In this document: in pieces, positions 25,115 through 36,767 of the stretch
Layout: every line of letters begins with the position of its first letter
How positions within the stretch are numbered: the first letter of the stretch is position 1
Assembly: GCA_964017155.1 (NCBI GenBank)
Contig: OZ024863.1
Span: 42,402,584-42,466,583, forward strand
Source: Oasisia sp. SBJ-2009
Taxonomy: Eukaryota; Annelida; Polychaeta; Sabellida; Siboglinidae
Direction of reading: 5' to 3'
DNA: 64,000 bases
Notes under the pieces: generated by a model
What the model was told of the DNA's origin: nothing
What the model saw: the letters and a program-made list of their open reading frames with translations, nothing else
The model's database searches: none
Translations under genes and position numbers: made by a program

Positions 25115-27004
25115 ACTGTTCATCCCCCTCTCTCCATCCCTCACACCTGCTCTTCCTAATTAGCATGTAAATAAATAATAACTAATTGACATATGAGCAA
25201 GTACTTTATGCCACCCATCTCCTAAGTAAACAATGTTTGCTTAAAATGTCAATGCATATTTATGAATATTAGCGGCTCTGTGATCAAAGTTGAGATAAAT
25301 CAAATTTGCACCCACAGGTACTTGTATACAGATGCAGCATACACTGTACATTATACAACTGTTGCATAGTGCTTTGTGCTTTCATAGTTATTTGACATGG
25401 CCATGCTATTTAATCTTTGAAATGTAACTACACAATTACATGTATAACATATAGTGATATTTTATTTACACTAGTTTAAGATAAACCGCAATTCTATATT
25501 CTATTTATATAGTATGTATAGGTATTAGGCATAGTGGTGATTGCAGTGTGTCAGTTTCTCTGCTCACTTCACATACTAAATACTTAGTAGATAAGTTTGT
25601 AATCTCCTCTTCCTTACCATTTAACCATTCACTTGTACCATGAAATTACAATGTTTGCATGCATTGTGATGGCAAATGAGCCACTAATGGTTTACCACTC
25701 ACATCATATAAATTACAACAATCTGTAAATGACATGTACCATTGAATGTTTTCTGTCATAGTTTCTATAATAAGCCATTACTATTATCAGTGTTATTATT
25801 ATACATTATTGTGTCCATCCTCTCATGATAATAGCACAAGGTAACTGCAAAATGTTACAGCTGAATGTAATAAAACCACAGGAAGGTGGCGCCACGTGCA
25901 GTTGCCAACTCTCACTTATTTAGCCACCGTATAAAGATGGCCGCCAAAGAACTCTAATAAGCATTTTTTGCGTCCTTCATTTCCTTATTCACGTAGCATT
26001 GTACGAAGACAGGTTGAATCATGTTAACTACTTTGCATAGCTATCTGCATGTGTTATAAACAGTAATGAATGAACTGCATTTCCCACACTGGTACTTATT
26101 AACACATAAATTCAACCGTTTAAATAAACGTATGTCACACATGTAAATCCTTTGATTTTTGTGCAGCTACCGGTAAGTGAAATTGAAGACTGAATAACAG
26201 TTCACAAAGAACGAAAGTTGTCCCATTATATGACATTCAAGAGTGACATTGCTATAATGGCTGTGGCACAGTGTTGTGGAGGTGTATTTTTTAATTCCGA
26301 GACACGTGTGACTCGTGCATGTAGAGGTGTGAAGACGTCACAATGGGTGTGTCAGCATTTCATTACTGTAGGCTCCATCAGGTCTGTCAGGATCTCTCTG
26401 ACTCATACCTGTACACGGTTCCTGGTCGTTGTGTGTGTTCACAAAAATCCCCCAATAAACATGTGCCTTAAACTGGGGGTGGTTTCTAGTTGTTTCCACC
26501 ACTCAGCAGGGTTCTATTAACAGACTATATATATAGTCTGTGTATATTGTGGTTACAATGTTATGATCTGATAAGTGTCATTGAACTAGTCAGCCCTTTT
26601 CAGAACATTTACGCCAAGCCAACCTTTCTATGCTGATAATGAGGGTGCTTGTCGCCCTCAAAAAGCACGTCATATGTAGACAGTTAATCTAATCATCTAC
26701 CCAGTCATCCTTCGGGCTTTCCTTGTTTCACTCAGGTTACAATCTTTTCATTTCGATATTACCTAGTCTATTCCCCCATACTGACAGTATTGTAGGTCTC
26801 AGAAAAGGACAGCTTGATGGATTAACAAAATTACCAATGATGATAAGGTAACTTAATGAGGTGCATAAAAACTAAAGGGTAGTTGGTCAATATCAGAGTC
26901 GATAAGCAACATTCCTGTTATGTGTATTAACAAATGGATTGATATGCCAAGGAGCTATGGTGGATAGGCAAGGTTATGAAGCTGGATAGGTTTTCTTACA
27001 TGAG
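25115..27004. other. non-coding, no gene seen
   Basis: AT-rich. Notable sites are AAGATGGCCGCC at about 25937 (a YY1-like motif) and a perfect 20-bp palindrome at 26521-26540 (CAGACTATATATATAGTCTG). ORF 26218-26520 is unrecognised. Confidence 0.4.
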
Positions 27005-27310
27005 AAAACAATGACTAAATAAGTAAAGGTACATTCCTATATAGTGCAGTATACAGTCATCGGTGCTTAAAGCGCTTTACACTTTACTTTCCTGACAGAC
27101 CTGTCTTAACTTCTCCAGGAAGCAACCAGCCATACTGCAATTAATGCACAAAGGCTGTTTGTTCAAATAGTTACCACTGTCTATAGCCAGATGTTTATAC
27201 AGCAGAGTGAACTGGAACAATGTTAAGTGAAAAACTTGCCCAAGGGTTAACACCGTAGTACAGAATTCAAATCCAGGTTCTCATAGTCAAGAGTCAGAAG
27301 GCACTTTGTT
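27005..27310 (-). mobile_element. tRNA-derived SINE, type B, reversed
   Basis: Carries the reverse complement of the type B body (AAAGCGCTTTACACTTTAC, CTGTCTATAGCCAG) and a decayed B box (AATTCAAATCCAGG) near its right end. Confidence 0.75.
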
Positions 27311-27464
27311 CTACAGTATAATAAGATGGTTGCTTACACAAAATATAAATATCTGGTATAAATCTAGCTGCTATTGGCTGTGGTATTAGAATACATTTGA
27401 AATTGCCCAAACTCTTCACTGCTATACCATGTATTGTTGGCGTTAGTGGTGGGTAACCTGAACC

Positions 27465-29914
27465 GTGTCATTCCTTACTATTCAGAGTTATGAGCACACC
27501 CCAGATATAAGTGACAGTGAATCGGTTTTTTGTAGACACTTTAAACAGTTTTGTGAGGAAAATTCCTGGTTGCTGTCTAGTGAGCTGTTACTGCCAGCAA
27601 ATACTTTTACTTATTTGAGTGAAAGGTGGGATTCCACCTCATGGTTGGACCACTGTGTGTCTACCAGTGATGGTCACAATGTTATTCAAAGTATAGATGT
27701 GTTATATAGTGTTTGTACGTCGGATCACATTCCGATATGTATCGATGTTTCCCTGGAGCTAGTGCCTCAGGTTGAGGGTTTATCAACCCACGAGTGTCAA
27801 AAAATCTGCTGGGATAGAGTTAGTGATGAATGTATTAATAGTTATGCTGAGGCAACAAAGTGTAACCTGAAAAATGTTAATATTCCACATGATGCTATTA
27901 TATGTAATAATGTAAACTGTACAGATGATGCACATATATCTGCGATAAATTTATTTTATGATAATATCATTGAATCGATGAAAAATGCAAATGGTGAACT
28001 GGTGAGTCGGCAGGGTAGGACAAAACCATACAAGTGTAGACCTGGCTGGAATGACCATGCCAGAGATCTCCATACTGCTGCCAGAGAATGTTTCATTATG
28101 TGGATTGACGCTGGTAGACCAAAACATGGTCCTGTATTTGATCTAATGAAGACATCTAGGGCACGGTTTAAATATGCTATACGTTTTCTGAAAAATCATG
28201 AATGCCAACTTAGAAAAGATTCATTGGCAAAAAAACTGTCGCAAAGTAGGCCAGATGACTTTTGGAAAGAAATACGCCAGGTAAACAACTGCAATATACC
28301 TTTACCTAATAGTATTGAGGATGTTACTGGTATTGATGAAATAACTGAATTATGGCGGTCTCATTTCAAACAGCTTTTTAATTGTATTAGGGATATAGAT
28401 ATTCAACAAATCAAATGTGATGCCAAATATACAAATGATATAGTTGTGGAAGTTAGCGAAGTTGAAAATGCTATTAAATGCCTAGATATAAATAAGACTT
28501 GTGGTATGGATGGTATATATGCTGAACACCTTAAACATTGTGATAAGCGCATTGTGCCTTTACTTGCTATGTGTATAACTGGTTTTTTGTACATGGATTT
28601 TTACCTAGTTCTTTGTTATCTGTTGTGCTGGTTCCTATTATCAAAGATAAATGTGGCAAGATTAACAGCAAAGACAATTACAGACCTATTGCATTAGCTA
28701 GTATTGTGTCAAAAATTGTTGAAAACATATTGTTAGACAGAATGTCAGTTACGCTGTCAACAATGTCCAATCAGTTTGGATTTAAGAAAAAACATGGGAC
28801 AGACTTGTGTATTTATGTCTTAAAGGAAGTTATTGACAGGCATAGGAGTCTAAATGGGTCTATGTTTACATGTTTTTTAGATGCTTCTAAAGCCTTTGAT
28901 AGAGTGAAACATTCTATCTTATTTCAAAAGTTGATTGACAGGGGAGTACCTGGATATATTGTTAGACTACTTATATATTGGTATTCAAATCAGACTATGT
29001 GTATAAGATGGTCAGGTAAATTGTCGGAACATTTTGGTGTTACAAATGGTGTCAGGCAAGGTGGTATACTCTCGCCGTACCTTTTTAATATATATATGGA
29101 TGATTTAACCATAGCTTTAAACAAATGTAACACAGGGTGTGTAATAGGTAGTACAACTATCAACCATCTTATGTATGCTGATGACTTGGTAATTCTGTCT
29201 CCATCTGTATCAGGACTGTCTGAACTGATGCAGGTATGTGGACTCTATGGGCTAAATCATGATATCAAGTACAATTCCAAGAAAAGTGCTGTGTTAATAT
29301 TTAAAAGTAAATTTATGAAAAATGTTGATGTTCCATCATTTAAGATTAATGGTGAAACAATCCAGGAAGTGGATAATGTGAAATATTTGGGTCACTTTAT
29401 TTCTAATACATTACGTGATGACAAAGATATTTTACGGCAATGCCGACAACTATATGCTAGGGGTAATACGCTATTGCGGAAATTTTACATGTGTTCCACT
29501 GAAGTGAAGCTGACTTTGCTTAGAACTTTCTGCTCTCCCATGTATACTGCTCAGTTGTGGTGGAATTACACAGTAGCAAGTATACATAAACTTCATGTGG
29601 CTTACAATAATGTGTTTCGCTTATTGCTAAATCAGCCTAAATATTGCAGTGCCTCCACTATGTTTGTAGAATACCATGTACCAGATAGTAAAGCTGTAAT
29701 TAGAAACCTTGTATATAAATTCATGCGGAGACTTGATGCCTCTTATAATAAGTTGGTAATTGCAATTATCAACAGTGATATAAAATGGCAATCCAGGATA
29801 AGACGACATTGGATCAAAATGTTGTATATACATAATAGCTTTTGTTCAGTTTTGACTGAATGTACCATTGTGCAATGTTTTTTTCTTCTAAAACCATGGG
29901 CAATATTTTTATAG
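27465..29914 (+). pseudogene. LINE ORF2 (endonuclease end plus reverse transcriptase), frameshifted
   Basis: The first frame (27465-28697) carries an endonuclease C-terminal motif TSDHIPI near residue 85 and the RT lead-in CGMDGIYAEHLKHC. The second frame (28571-29914) continues with NYRPIALASIVSKIVE, FLDASKAFDRV (first catalytic Asp), GVRQGGILSPYLFN and MYADDL (the YADD catalytic pair). The switch falls in a run of six T at about 28582-28588; one missing T explains it, because the residues on either side join smoothly. RT copies element RNA at the target site. Otherwise the domain is uninterrupted to the stop at 29914, so decay is slight and the insertion looks fairly young. Only this element's product is implied; it is not a host gene. 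Confidence 0.85.
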
Positions 29915-29985
29915 TTTTCTAGTCACTTGTATTTTTTTTAATGTTTATGTGGACATCTGTATGACACTGACAGTCTGAAATAAAG

Positions 29986-30173
29986 ATATTGAATTGAATT
30001 GAATTGAATTGAATTGAATTGAATTGAATTGAATTGAATTGAATTGAATTGAATTGAATTGAATTGAATTGAATTGAATTGAATTGAATTGAATTGAATT
30101 GAATTGAATTGAATTGAATTGAATTGAATTGAATTGAATTGAATTGAATTGAATTGAATTGAATTGAATTGAA
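29986..30173 (+). repeat. (GAATT)n array at LINE 3' end
   Basis: About 37 perfect GAATT units. Position directly after the LINE 3' UTR suggests that it grew from the element's own tail. Confidence 0.97.
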
Positions 30174-30387
30174 CCCCTTAAAGCGGGTCATAGAAATTGT
30201 GGTTGGTTATTGTAAACGTTGTAGCTCTTCCATAGTACACTTCTACCACAGGATATTTAATACAGTGCCTGGAGCAATATGTCTGCTGTGTCTGACAATA
30301 ACATTTTGGGAAAAGCTTATAAAGTTACCATACTTGCTATTAATTGTGTTGATTTGATTGCAATATACTGTAGTGGTTATGTTATTG

Positions 30388-30397
30388 TAATATATAT

Positions 30398-30430
<33 letters not shown>

Positions 30431-30496
30431 ATATATACATTATATATATATTATATATATATACATTATATATACATTATATATATTTATACAGTC

Positions 30497-30554
<58 letters not shown>

Positions 30555-30629
30555 ACATAAACCTTTCATGTTATTTATATATATATAATATATTATATAT
30601 AATATATATATATATATATATAAGTACAG

Positions 30630-30662
<33 letters not shown>
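30388..30662. repeat. (TA)n-rich tract
   Basis: Nearly pure TA/ATATT low-complexity DNA with short interruptions; apparent Tyr-Ile ORFs here are artefacts. Confidence 0.95.
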
Positions 30663-30663
<1 letters not shown>

Positions 30664-30803
30664 TCTACATTCAGTAAATCAGTATTTAAAAAGTTAGAGC
30701 CAGTTTAGCGGTTCACTTGTTTCATGACAAATCAACAACATTTCAACAAATGATGGTATTATTGTCATACATAATCATTAAATATAATACACGTGCGCGC
30801 ACG

Positions 30804-30805
<2 letters not shown>

Positions 30806-30849
<44 letters not shown>
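30806..30849. repeat. (CA)n microsatellite
   Basis: About 20 CA units preceded by GTGCGCGCACGC. Confidence 0.95.
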
Positions 30850-30850
<1 letters not shown>

Positions 30851-30884
30851 TATATACACAGAATTAGAACATTAATAATTTCCT

Positions 30885-31164
30885 AACGACCCTTACAAAA
30901 AAGAACCAGTGGTATACCACTGATTACCATTCAGTATCATTCATTACTATTGGACCAGTCAATTATATTTCAGCAGGACTCAGTGGTACTCTCAACGGTA
31001 ATTTAAAATACCATTCAATACCACTGAACGGTAAAAAGAATCCAAAATATCATCACCAAAAAACATTCAGATACCATTCAAATACCCTTAGCTAATGATA
31101 CCCTCGAGGACCATTCAATGGTATCAATGATATTTGAATGTTTTTGTGTGTAAGGGGACGTTTA
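30885..31164. mobile_element. possible MITE with CCCTTACA ends
   Basis: The left end ACGACCCTTACAAAAAA and right end TTTTTGTGTGTAAGGGGACG are inverted. The interior consists of repeated ATACCATTCAA/CCATTCAATGGTA words. No ORF. No clear target duplication (a TAA or TTAA-like flank at most), so the class is open. Confidence 0.5.
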
Positions 31165-31169
31165 ACTTG

Positions 31170-31369
31170 TGTGTCATATATATATATGAGATATGTGTGT
31201 GTGAGTGGGGAGTGTAATTTATATATGTATATCTCATAATATATATATATACTGTATAATTATGTGTGTATATAATTTATTTATATATTATAATATATAT
31301 ATAATTATATATATATATATAATTATATATATATAATTATATATATATATATATAATTATATATATATC

Positions 31370-31448
<79 letters not shown>
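31170..31448. repeat. (TA)n and ATAATTATAT tract
   Basis: Low-complexity AT DNA ending in about 70 bp of pure TA. Confidence 0.95.
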
Positions 31449-31450
<2 letters not shown>

Positions 31451-32390
31451 TTTATATTATATGACCGAAATTGGCTTATACTACAGTAACTACAGTGATA
31501 GCAGATCTTATATCTCGCAAAAATCGTGACCAGTATTCGTACTTAAAATAACACGACATCGTGCGATGAACGCATCGTGAAACCAGCGCTAGTAATGAAC
31601 TAAAAAATAATAATTACACTCGCCAGCTAGCGCTAGCTAATGTTTTTATGTCACCGAGTTTTTCTTCCAAGGAACTATCCATAAAGTACCTGATACGTCA
31701 CTCTACGTGTTTAGTAATTGTAGAAAACCCCACTCTATTTCCACCCTTTCTTATTACATCGCAGCCACTAAAAGTGCATTAGTACGTAAAACAACATATA
31801 TACGTCGATGTAATTAGTATTCGTTGCGAGACTAGTGACTACTGTAGTTTAGTGGTTCGTTGTTTTCACGAAAGATATGCGTATGTCTCATATCCAGAAC
31901 CATCAGACCACCGGGCATCGCTTTGTCATGCTGACAGTCACCCTCTCATCCTCGTTCACACTTGAATTGACGTGTGGAGTACCTTAAGGACGACCCCTAA
32001 ACAGTCGTTTGCTGCAACAAATTGAATGTTTTGCAGTGTTGCTCGAGATGTTGAATGACTTGCACTCGAATCTATTTCTTACTGACATAAACGACGAAGA
32101 AAATCTCTTTAAAGTAGAAATACGTGTAATTCTATATTTGACGCGGCGCAGGTAAAAAACCTTAGGGCCTATACATCTCTCGGATGGTTGGTAGTAGCAG
32201 TACGGTCCCCAGCGATGCGGTATGCATGTGTGCGTATGTGTCTACGTATGTGCGTGTGGGCAAGAGTAGGTGTCCTTAATTGGCTGATGTATCAGTGAAT
32301 CACTTTCGATTCGTGTCAGTCTCGGATTATGACAGTGTACAGCAAACCGAAAGGATAGGATATACGCATTCATGACTGCTGGCGTATGGC
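31449..32390. other. unique non-coding DNA
   Basis: GC is closer to average and CpGs are more frequent than in the flanks. I see no ORF, RNA gene or repeat I can name. Confidence 0.4.
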
Positions 32391-32555
32391 GTCCGTCCGT
32401 CCGTCCGTCCGTCCGTCCGTCCGTCCGTCCGTCCGTCCGTCCGTCCGTCCGTCCGTCCGTCCGTCCGTCCGTCCGTCCGTCCGTCCGTCCGTCCGTCCGT
32501 CCGTCCGTCCGTCCGTCCGTCCGTCCGTCCGTCCGTCCGTCCGTCCGTCCGTCCG
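32391..32555 (+). repeat. (CCGT)n array
   Basis: About 41 perfect TCCG units. Ser-Val-Arg-Pro and Asp-Gly-Arg-Thr ORFs on both strands are artefacts of the 4-bp period. Confidence 0.97.
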
Positions 32556-32979
32556 AAGATGTACACATCTACCTGCCCCTAGACTTATGCTGTCACGAGT
32601 TCGAGAGCTGTATTCCACTCAACCCAACGTTCCCGGACACGTAGTAATGCTCCCGACTAGCTATGTTCTTTTTAAGTTTAGAAGTTCCACCCGTACGTAC
32701 ACGAATGGATGAATGAGCCCCTACTGAACACAGGAACCATAGACGGGTCTAATTTCGCCTGGGGTTACGTGTCCCGCTAGACTTTGGAATTTGGCATGTC
32801 CTCTGGACCATTTTGAATGTCCCCTTGAATGCTGAAATCGTGTCGTTCAGTTCGTGGTCACGGTACCGATGGTAGATAAAACGCTCAAGTAAATAAAACT
32901 ACCGTTGCATTTTGAAGAAAAAAAATTGTTGTCGGCAACACGGTCTGATTGGTAAGTATTGACACTCAGTCATCTGAAC
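32556..32979. other. unique non-coding DNA
   Basis: No gene or element recognised. Confidence 0.4.
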
Positions 32980-33118
32980 TGCTTCTTTTGTATGGGGGAA
33001 TATCGCCACTGACCTGAACATCAGAGTTTTGTGATTACACCCAAGTGTTGAACCTGGTGTGACCACACACCTCTTTGATGTTCAGGTCAGTGGCGATATT
33101 CCCACACACAAAACAAGG
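32980..33118. repeat. long near-perfect inverted repeat (hairpin)
   Basis: Bases 32997-33023 and 33076-33102 are perfect 27-bp inverted copies beginning GGAATATCGCCACTGACCTG. The pairing extends outward through CTTCTTTTGTATGG versus the complement of CACACACAAAACAAG with a few mismatches. The arms are about 45 bp each, with a loop of about 45-50 nt. Candidates are a small palindromic MITE or a transcribed hairpin that feeds small-RNA processing. No known miRNA seed was recognised. Confidence 0.8.
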
Positions 33119-33269
33119 ACTTTTATTACCTGTTGCAGCATAGGGAAGAGCCTTAATAACATATTTATCTAAAATTTATATATTGCAGAAACAAATTATT
33201 CGTATAATAAGTCATCCTGAATTTAGAAATCATACATGTCATGCTGTCGGTCGCGATGCGACAAAGACT

Positions 33270-34241
33270 GCTTCCATCACTTGACTATTGCTCTCCATTT
33301 ATCTCTCTGCTGTGAGACTGATGTCCATGAGTCAGTCTTTATGCCTCTCAGCTTCAGGTTTTTCTTGATGGTATCCTTGAAGCGGAGACGAATGCGCACT
33401 CTCTTTCTGTAACCAGAAGACAGTTGAGAGTAGAGAATCTGCTTTGGTTGCCTGTCTGGTGACATCCTCGAATGAGGTGTCCAGTCCGCCGGAGATTCTT
33501 TCTGTTCAGAAGATCTTCCATAGATGGCAGCCCTGTCTGCTCGAGTATTTCCTTGTTTGTCACTTTGTTCATCCAGGTTATCCTCATGATCGAACGCAGA
33601 TGTCGCATCATGAAGGCATGCAGCTTTTTTACCTGTCGTCTATACACTGTCCAGGCCTCGGCTCCGTATAGGATGGTGGACAGCACAATTGCACGGTATA
33701 TCTTGCCTTTAACCCGCATGGACATGTGGTGGTTGTTCTATAGTCTCTGGCGTAGTCGGCCGAAAGATGCACTAGCCTTGGCCATCCTCCTCTGTATTTC
33801 ATCGTCAGTGCATCCATTACTTGATATAGTGCTTCCGAGGTAGGTGAATTCCAGAACAGAGTACACCTTGTTTCCATCAACCATGATATCCTCCTCTCGG
33901 GTTCTTGTAGAGTTGGGTTGGTACAGCACCTCGGTCTTCTTGTTGTTAATCTTCATGCCGAACTTCTTTGACGCATCGGAGAAAGCATCCATTATTTTCT
34001 GTATCTCTTCAGCAGAGTGTGCAACCAGTGCACTGTCATCTGCGAATAGCAGCTCTCTCATCAGTATCCGAGTAGTCTTGGTCTTCGCTCTGAAGTGCGC
34101 GACGTTGAATAGGTCAGCGCTCTGTCTGGACTGTATGTAGACGCCATCCCCCATGTCTCGGAAAGCCTCGTCGAGCATTGCTGATAAGAACATGGAGAAA
34201 AGCGTGGGGCCAGTACACAACCTTGCTTGATACAGAGGTAT
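33270..34241 (-). pseudogene. degraded LINE reverse transcriptase C-terminal part
   Basis: On the minus strand, reading right to left: a QGCVL motif at about 34225, then the LFADDSALVAHSAEE motif (catalytic YADD-type pair as FADD), then EFTYLGSTISSNG, then ILYGAEAWTVYRRQ and TGHLIRG, ending near 33277 with a QRDKWRAIVK-like tail. These are hallmarks of LINE RT plus its C-terminal extension in invertebrates. At least three frames are needed (34220-33738, about 33725-33354, 33465-33277), with one base missing at about 34206. The N-terminal two-thirds is absent. It is a dead fragment. Confidence 0.8.
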
Positions 34242-34639
34242 ATATTTAGTATAATAGTATGTATTAATATTTGTGAACAGTATAGCTAATTGAGAAAAGT
34301 CATTGTCATGTTTTTATGACATTTATTTGATTAACTTTGGTGTGCTCGCATCAGCATAAATTCACCAAGGTGGAATACATGTTTTGTTAATAATTGAAAA
34401 AAGGAATCATAACCAGTTCGCTTCTCTCCTGCTTATTGTTGATTGTCTATCATGAGTTGTATGTATAGATCATGTGTTTGTATGTAATATTGTTTCGAAC
34501 AATCAATAAAGCAATTGTGTTCGATGCTCCGTCTTCAGGTGTCCAACGACGTCATGGTCGCTATTTTGCACATACAACAAAAAGACGACAGGGTTAACAG
34601 AAAAACGAAAAACTAGTAGTCAAAAGTGTAAACGAAGGA
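34242..34639. other. non-coding spacer
   Basis: AT-rich. No gene seen. Confidence 0.4.
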
Positions 34640-35700
34640 ATGTTTTGCTATAATCTTAGCAACTGTGTTAATTCCATCTAAAATACATCACTGATCACAC
34701 AAAAAATGTTGTTGCCATTTTTCTGCGGCGTCCCAGGTATAGTTTGGGCACAATGTAAACATTGGTGGACAAACACCCTATACTAGTCCCTCGATAAATG
34801 TCAAAAAATTCAATCTTGTCATATTTTTGGGTATAATCTTGGCAAATTGTTTTATTGTCGTCTAAATAGTAATCAGAACATAAAACCCTTGTTGCCATTT
34901 TTTCTATTTGATCCCATAGTGATTTAGCACCCATTTAAAAATGGCCGCCAATTTTTTTTTCGCCGTAAGTAAATAACTGTTTCATCTAGAGAAATAATTG
35001 CGGTATGTGGATATATGTCTTATGGGGCAAGGATTTCAGATATACTATTTTTCTTTTTTCCCGACTTTCACGTCCGCCATTCTTAAAGATGGCGGTCGTC
35101 AATACAAATATCACAATATCTATATAAAAAACGTCATATTGAGCAATATTGTTGATGATATTGGATAGTTTGGTGGATAATAATATACACCAATTTACAT
35201 TTGACCTTCATTAACATTCATATATCTGCCATTTTTAAAGATGGCGTCCGACTAAGCCATTTATTGATATCTTAAGAAATACGTAATCTAGAGACACAAA
35301 ATCAATGCCAAGATATAAGGTTTTTAGATATATTTATTTAAATTGTGTTACTTTTTACCTTTATTGAATTTCAAATATCCGCCATTTTATAATATATGCC
35401 ATTTTTAAAGATGGCCCCCGACAAAATCTATAAAATTGTGATATCGACAGCTTAAGAACTAACTACGTGGCTTAGAGACCAAACGATAATGTCAAAATAC
35501 ATAATTTTTAGAAGCAATTGTCTGCTGTAGTACATTTGACTTATCCGCCATTCTAAAGATGGCCCCATCAAACAGTATTATGTCTGTATCTTAAGAGAAT
35601 CTGTTATATCTATGTCTTATGATCTATAGGTATCATCGAACTTTGCAGCTGGTGTGAAAAATATAGATGTTTGGAGGCAACGATTTTAAAGATGACTCTT
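34640..35700 (+). repeat. degenerate tandem array with YY1-like palindromes
   Basis: Units of about 145-180 bp share words such as CTTAAGAAAT, CTAGAGACA and a TTTTTAGATA-like segment. Each unit is bounded by a palindromic box of the form GCCATTYTTAAAGATGGC. Boxes are at about 34930, 35074, 35227, 35398 and 35545, with a decayed one near 35685. Two further related units with TTGTTGCCATTTTT lie at about 34711 and 34891. AAGATGGCGGC is the known consensus for the zinc-finger factor YY1. The array ends about 1 kb upstream of the EndoU start codon. Confidence 0.7.
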
Positions 35701-35899
35701 AGATATTCTGTAAAACGGACAGAGCCGGTCAATTCAAACATTGGTTTATTGATTTCAAAATTATGCTAAAGCATGTTGAAAACTCCCAATATGTTCATTC
35801 ACTCCACCCCCATCCGACATCCACTACAACTGCACGGCATTGTGAAGCTCATGTTGGCTGTTATGCATGAAAACTGTCTTCTTCAAACTTTCATCTGTC

Positions 35900-36495
35900 T
35901 TCTGCAAATTGTCACCAAACCTTTTCACTAGACAATTATTAAGATGGCAAAGGACAAAGGGAATCTTGCTGTCGTGGAGAGTATCTGCAAAATAGATCGA
36001 TCAGAACGATGGCTCCGAAAATGCGATACTGAAGTGATAACACGGTCTTCAAGAGAAGGTTTGACTTGAAAGCAGTAACTGGCACTCAGAGTTTGCATAC
36101 AGAAACTGGATGTTGATGGAACCATGAATCGATCCATCTAACAACTAACAAAAGAACACTTGCTGGAGAATTTTGTGCAGGCCAAAAGTGGCACAATCCA
36201 ATAGGTTATACGACACAATCCCGTCCCGTCCAAGAGAGGTGGCAGTTGCTGTCTCATAGTCGATGGCATGATAGACTTGCAGGGTGTTGGTGGCAGTCAA
36301 GAACTTCAGTAACTACAAAGACGATGGCAAATCATGTTAAGCTCATCCAATCAAAAGCTCGAGGTCATGAACAAGTGAAGGTTATCTTTGACAATAGTAC
36401 GAAAGCATCTTCACTGAAGGAAGCACTACGGTGCAGAGGCAATTCTAAGGGAATACGATCTAATGTTATGGATTCGTGGATGCTAAGCTATTAGT
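35900..36495 (+). pseudogene. decayed transposon-associated ORF
   Basis: Several + strand frames carry pieces resembling an uncharacterised protein family found next to mobile elements in marine invertebrates. One frame at about 35950-36065 reads NLAVVESICKIDRSERWLRK. A CLIVDGM-type segment lies at about 36250. A GHEQVKVIFDN and SSLKEALR segment lies at 36360-36430. Stops and frame changes separate the pieces. Family identity is recalled from pattern only; the function is unknown. The minus-strand ORF 35928-36137 is its shadow. Confidence 0.4.
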
Positions 36496-36499
36496 ATAA

Positions 36500-36767
36500 T
36501 TATTTCAACGAAGCTGACTCCCTCCTCCATGTGTGTGCGTGCGTGTCCTGTCGTCCGTCCGCCCGCCCGTGCGTGTGTGGGCTTGTTAGCGTGTGTAATA
36601 CTATACGCGTTAATCAACAGAGGGCAGCACCAATTGATAACATTGCGACATCTAGCGATAAGGGGGAAAACAAACGTGTTGATTATCGATTATCGTTCAG
36701 GCGTAACGAGCAAAGGGGTCCACTCCTACCTACGAAGTCGGCGTGTGACTATACAGAACAAACAACA
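36500..36767 (+). promoter_or_regulatory. CpG-richer region upstream of EndoU start
   Basis: Contains CGTCCGTCCGCCCGCCCG (GC-box-like) at about 36549 and scattered CpGs in otherwise AT-rich DNA, directly 5' of the inferred start codon. No TATA box was evident. The role is inferred from position. Confidence 0.35.

Larger units (their letters stand above)
27430..30173 (+). mobile_element. 5'-truncated CR1/L2-like non-LTR retrotransposon
   Basis: Contains the C-terminal part of an endonuclease domain, a full reverse transcriptase, a short 3' UTR and a pentanucleotide tail (GAATT)n. Simple-repeat tails are typical of CR1/L2-group LINEs. The 5' half of the endonuclease and any ORF1 are missing, as usual for truncated LINE insertions. 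The clade (L2, Daphne or Crack type) is inferred from the style of the RT motifs. Confidence 0.8.

Noticed and set aside
29919..30191. ORF with a repeated Asn-Ser-Ile-Gln-Phe motif
   Set aside because: Translation of the (GAATT)n microsatellite.
32242..32712. ORFs of repeating Asp-Gly-Arg-Thr or Ser-Val-Arg-Pro on both strands
   Set aside because: They are produced by the (CCGT)n array; a 4-bp repeat without stops is open in all frames.
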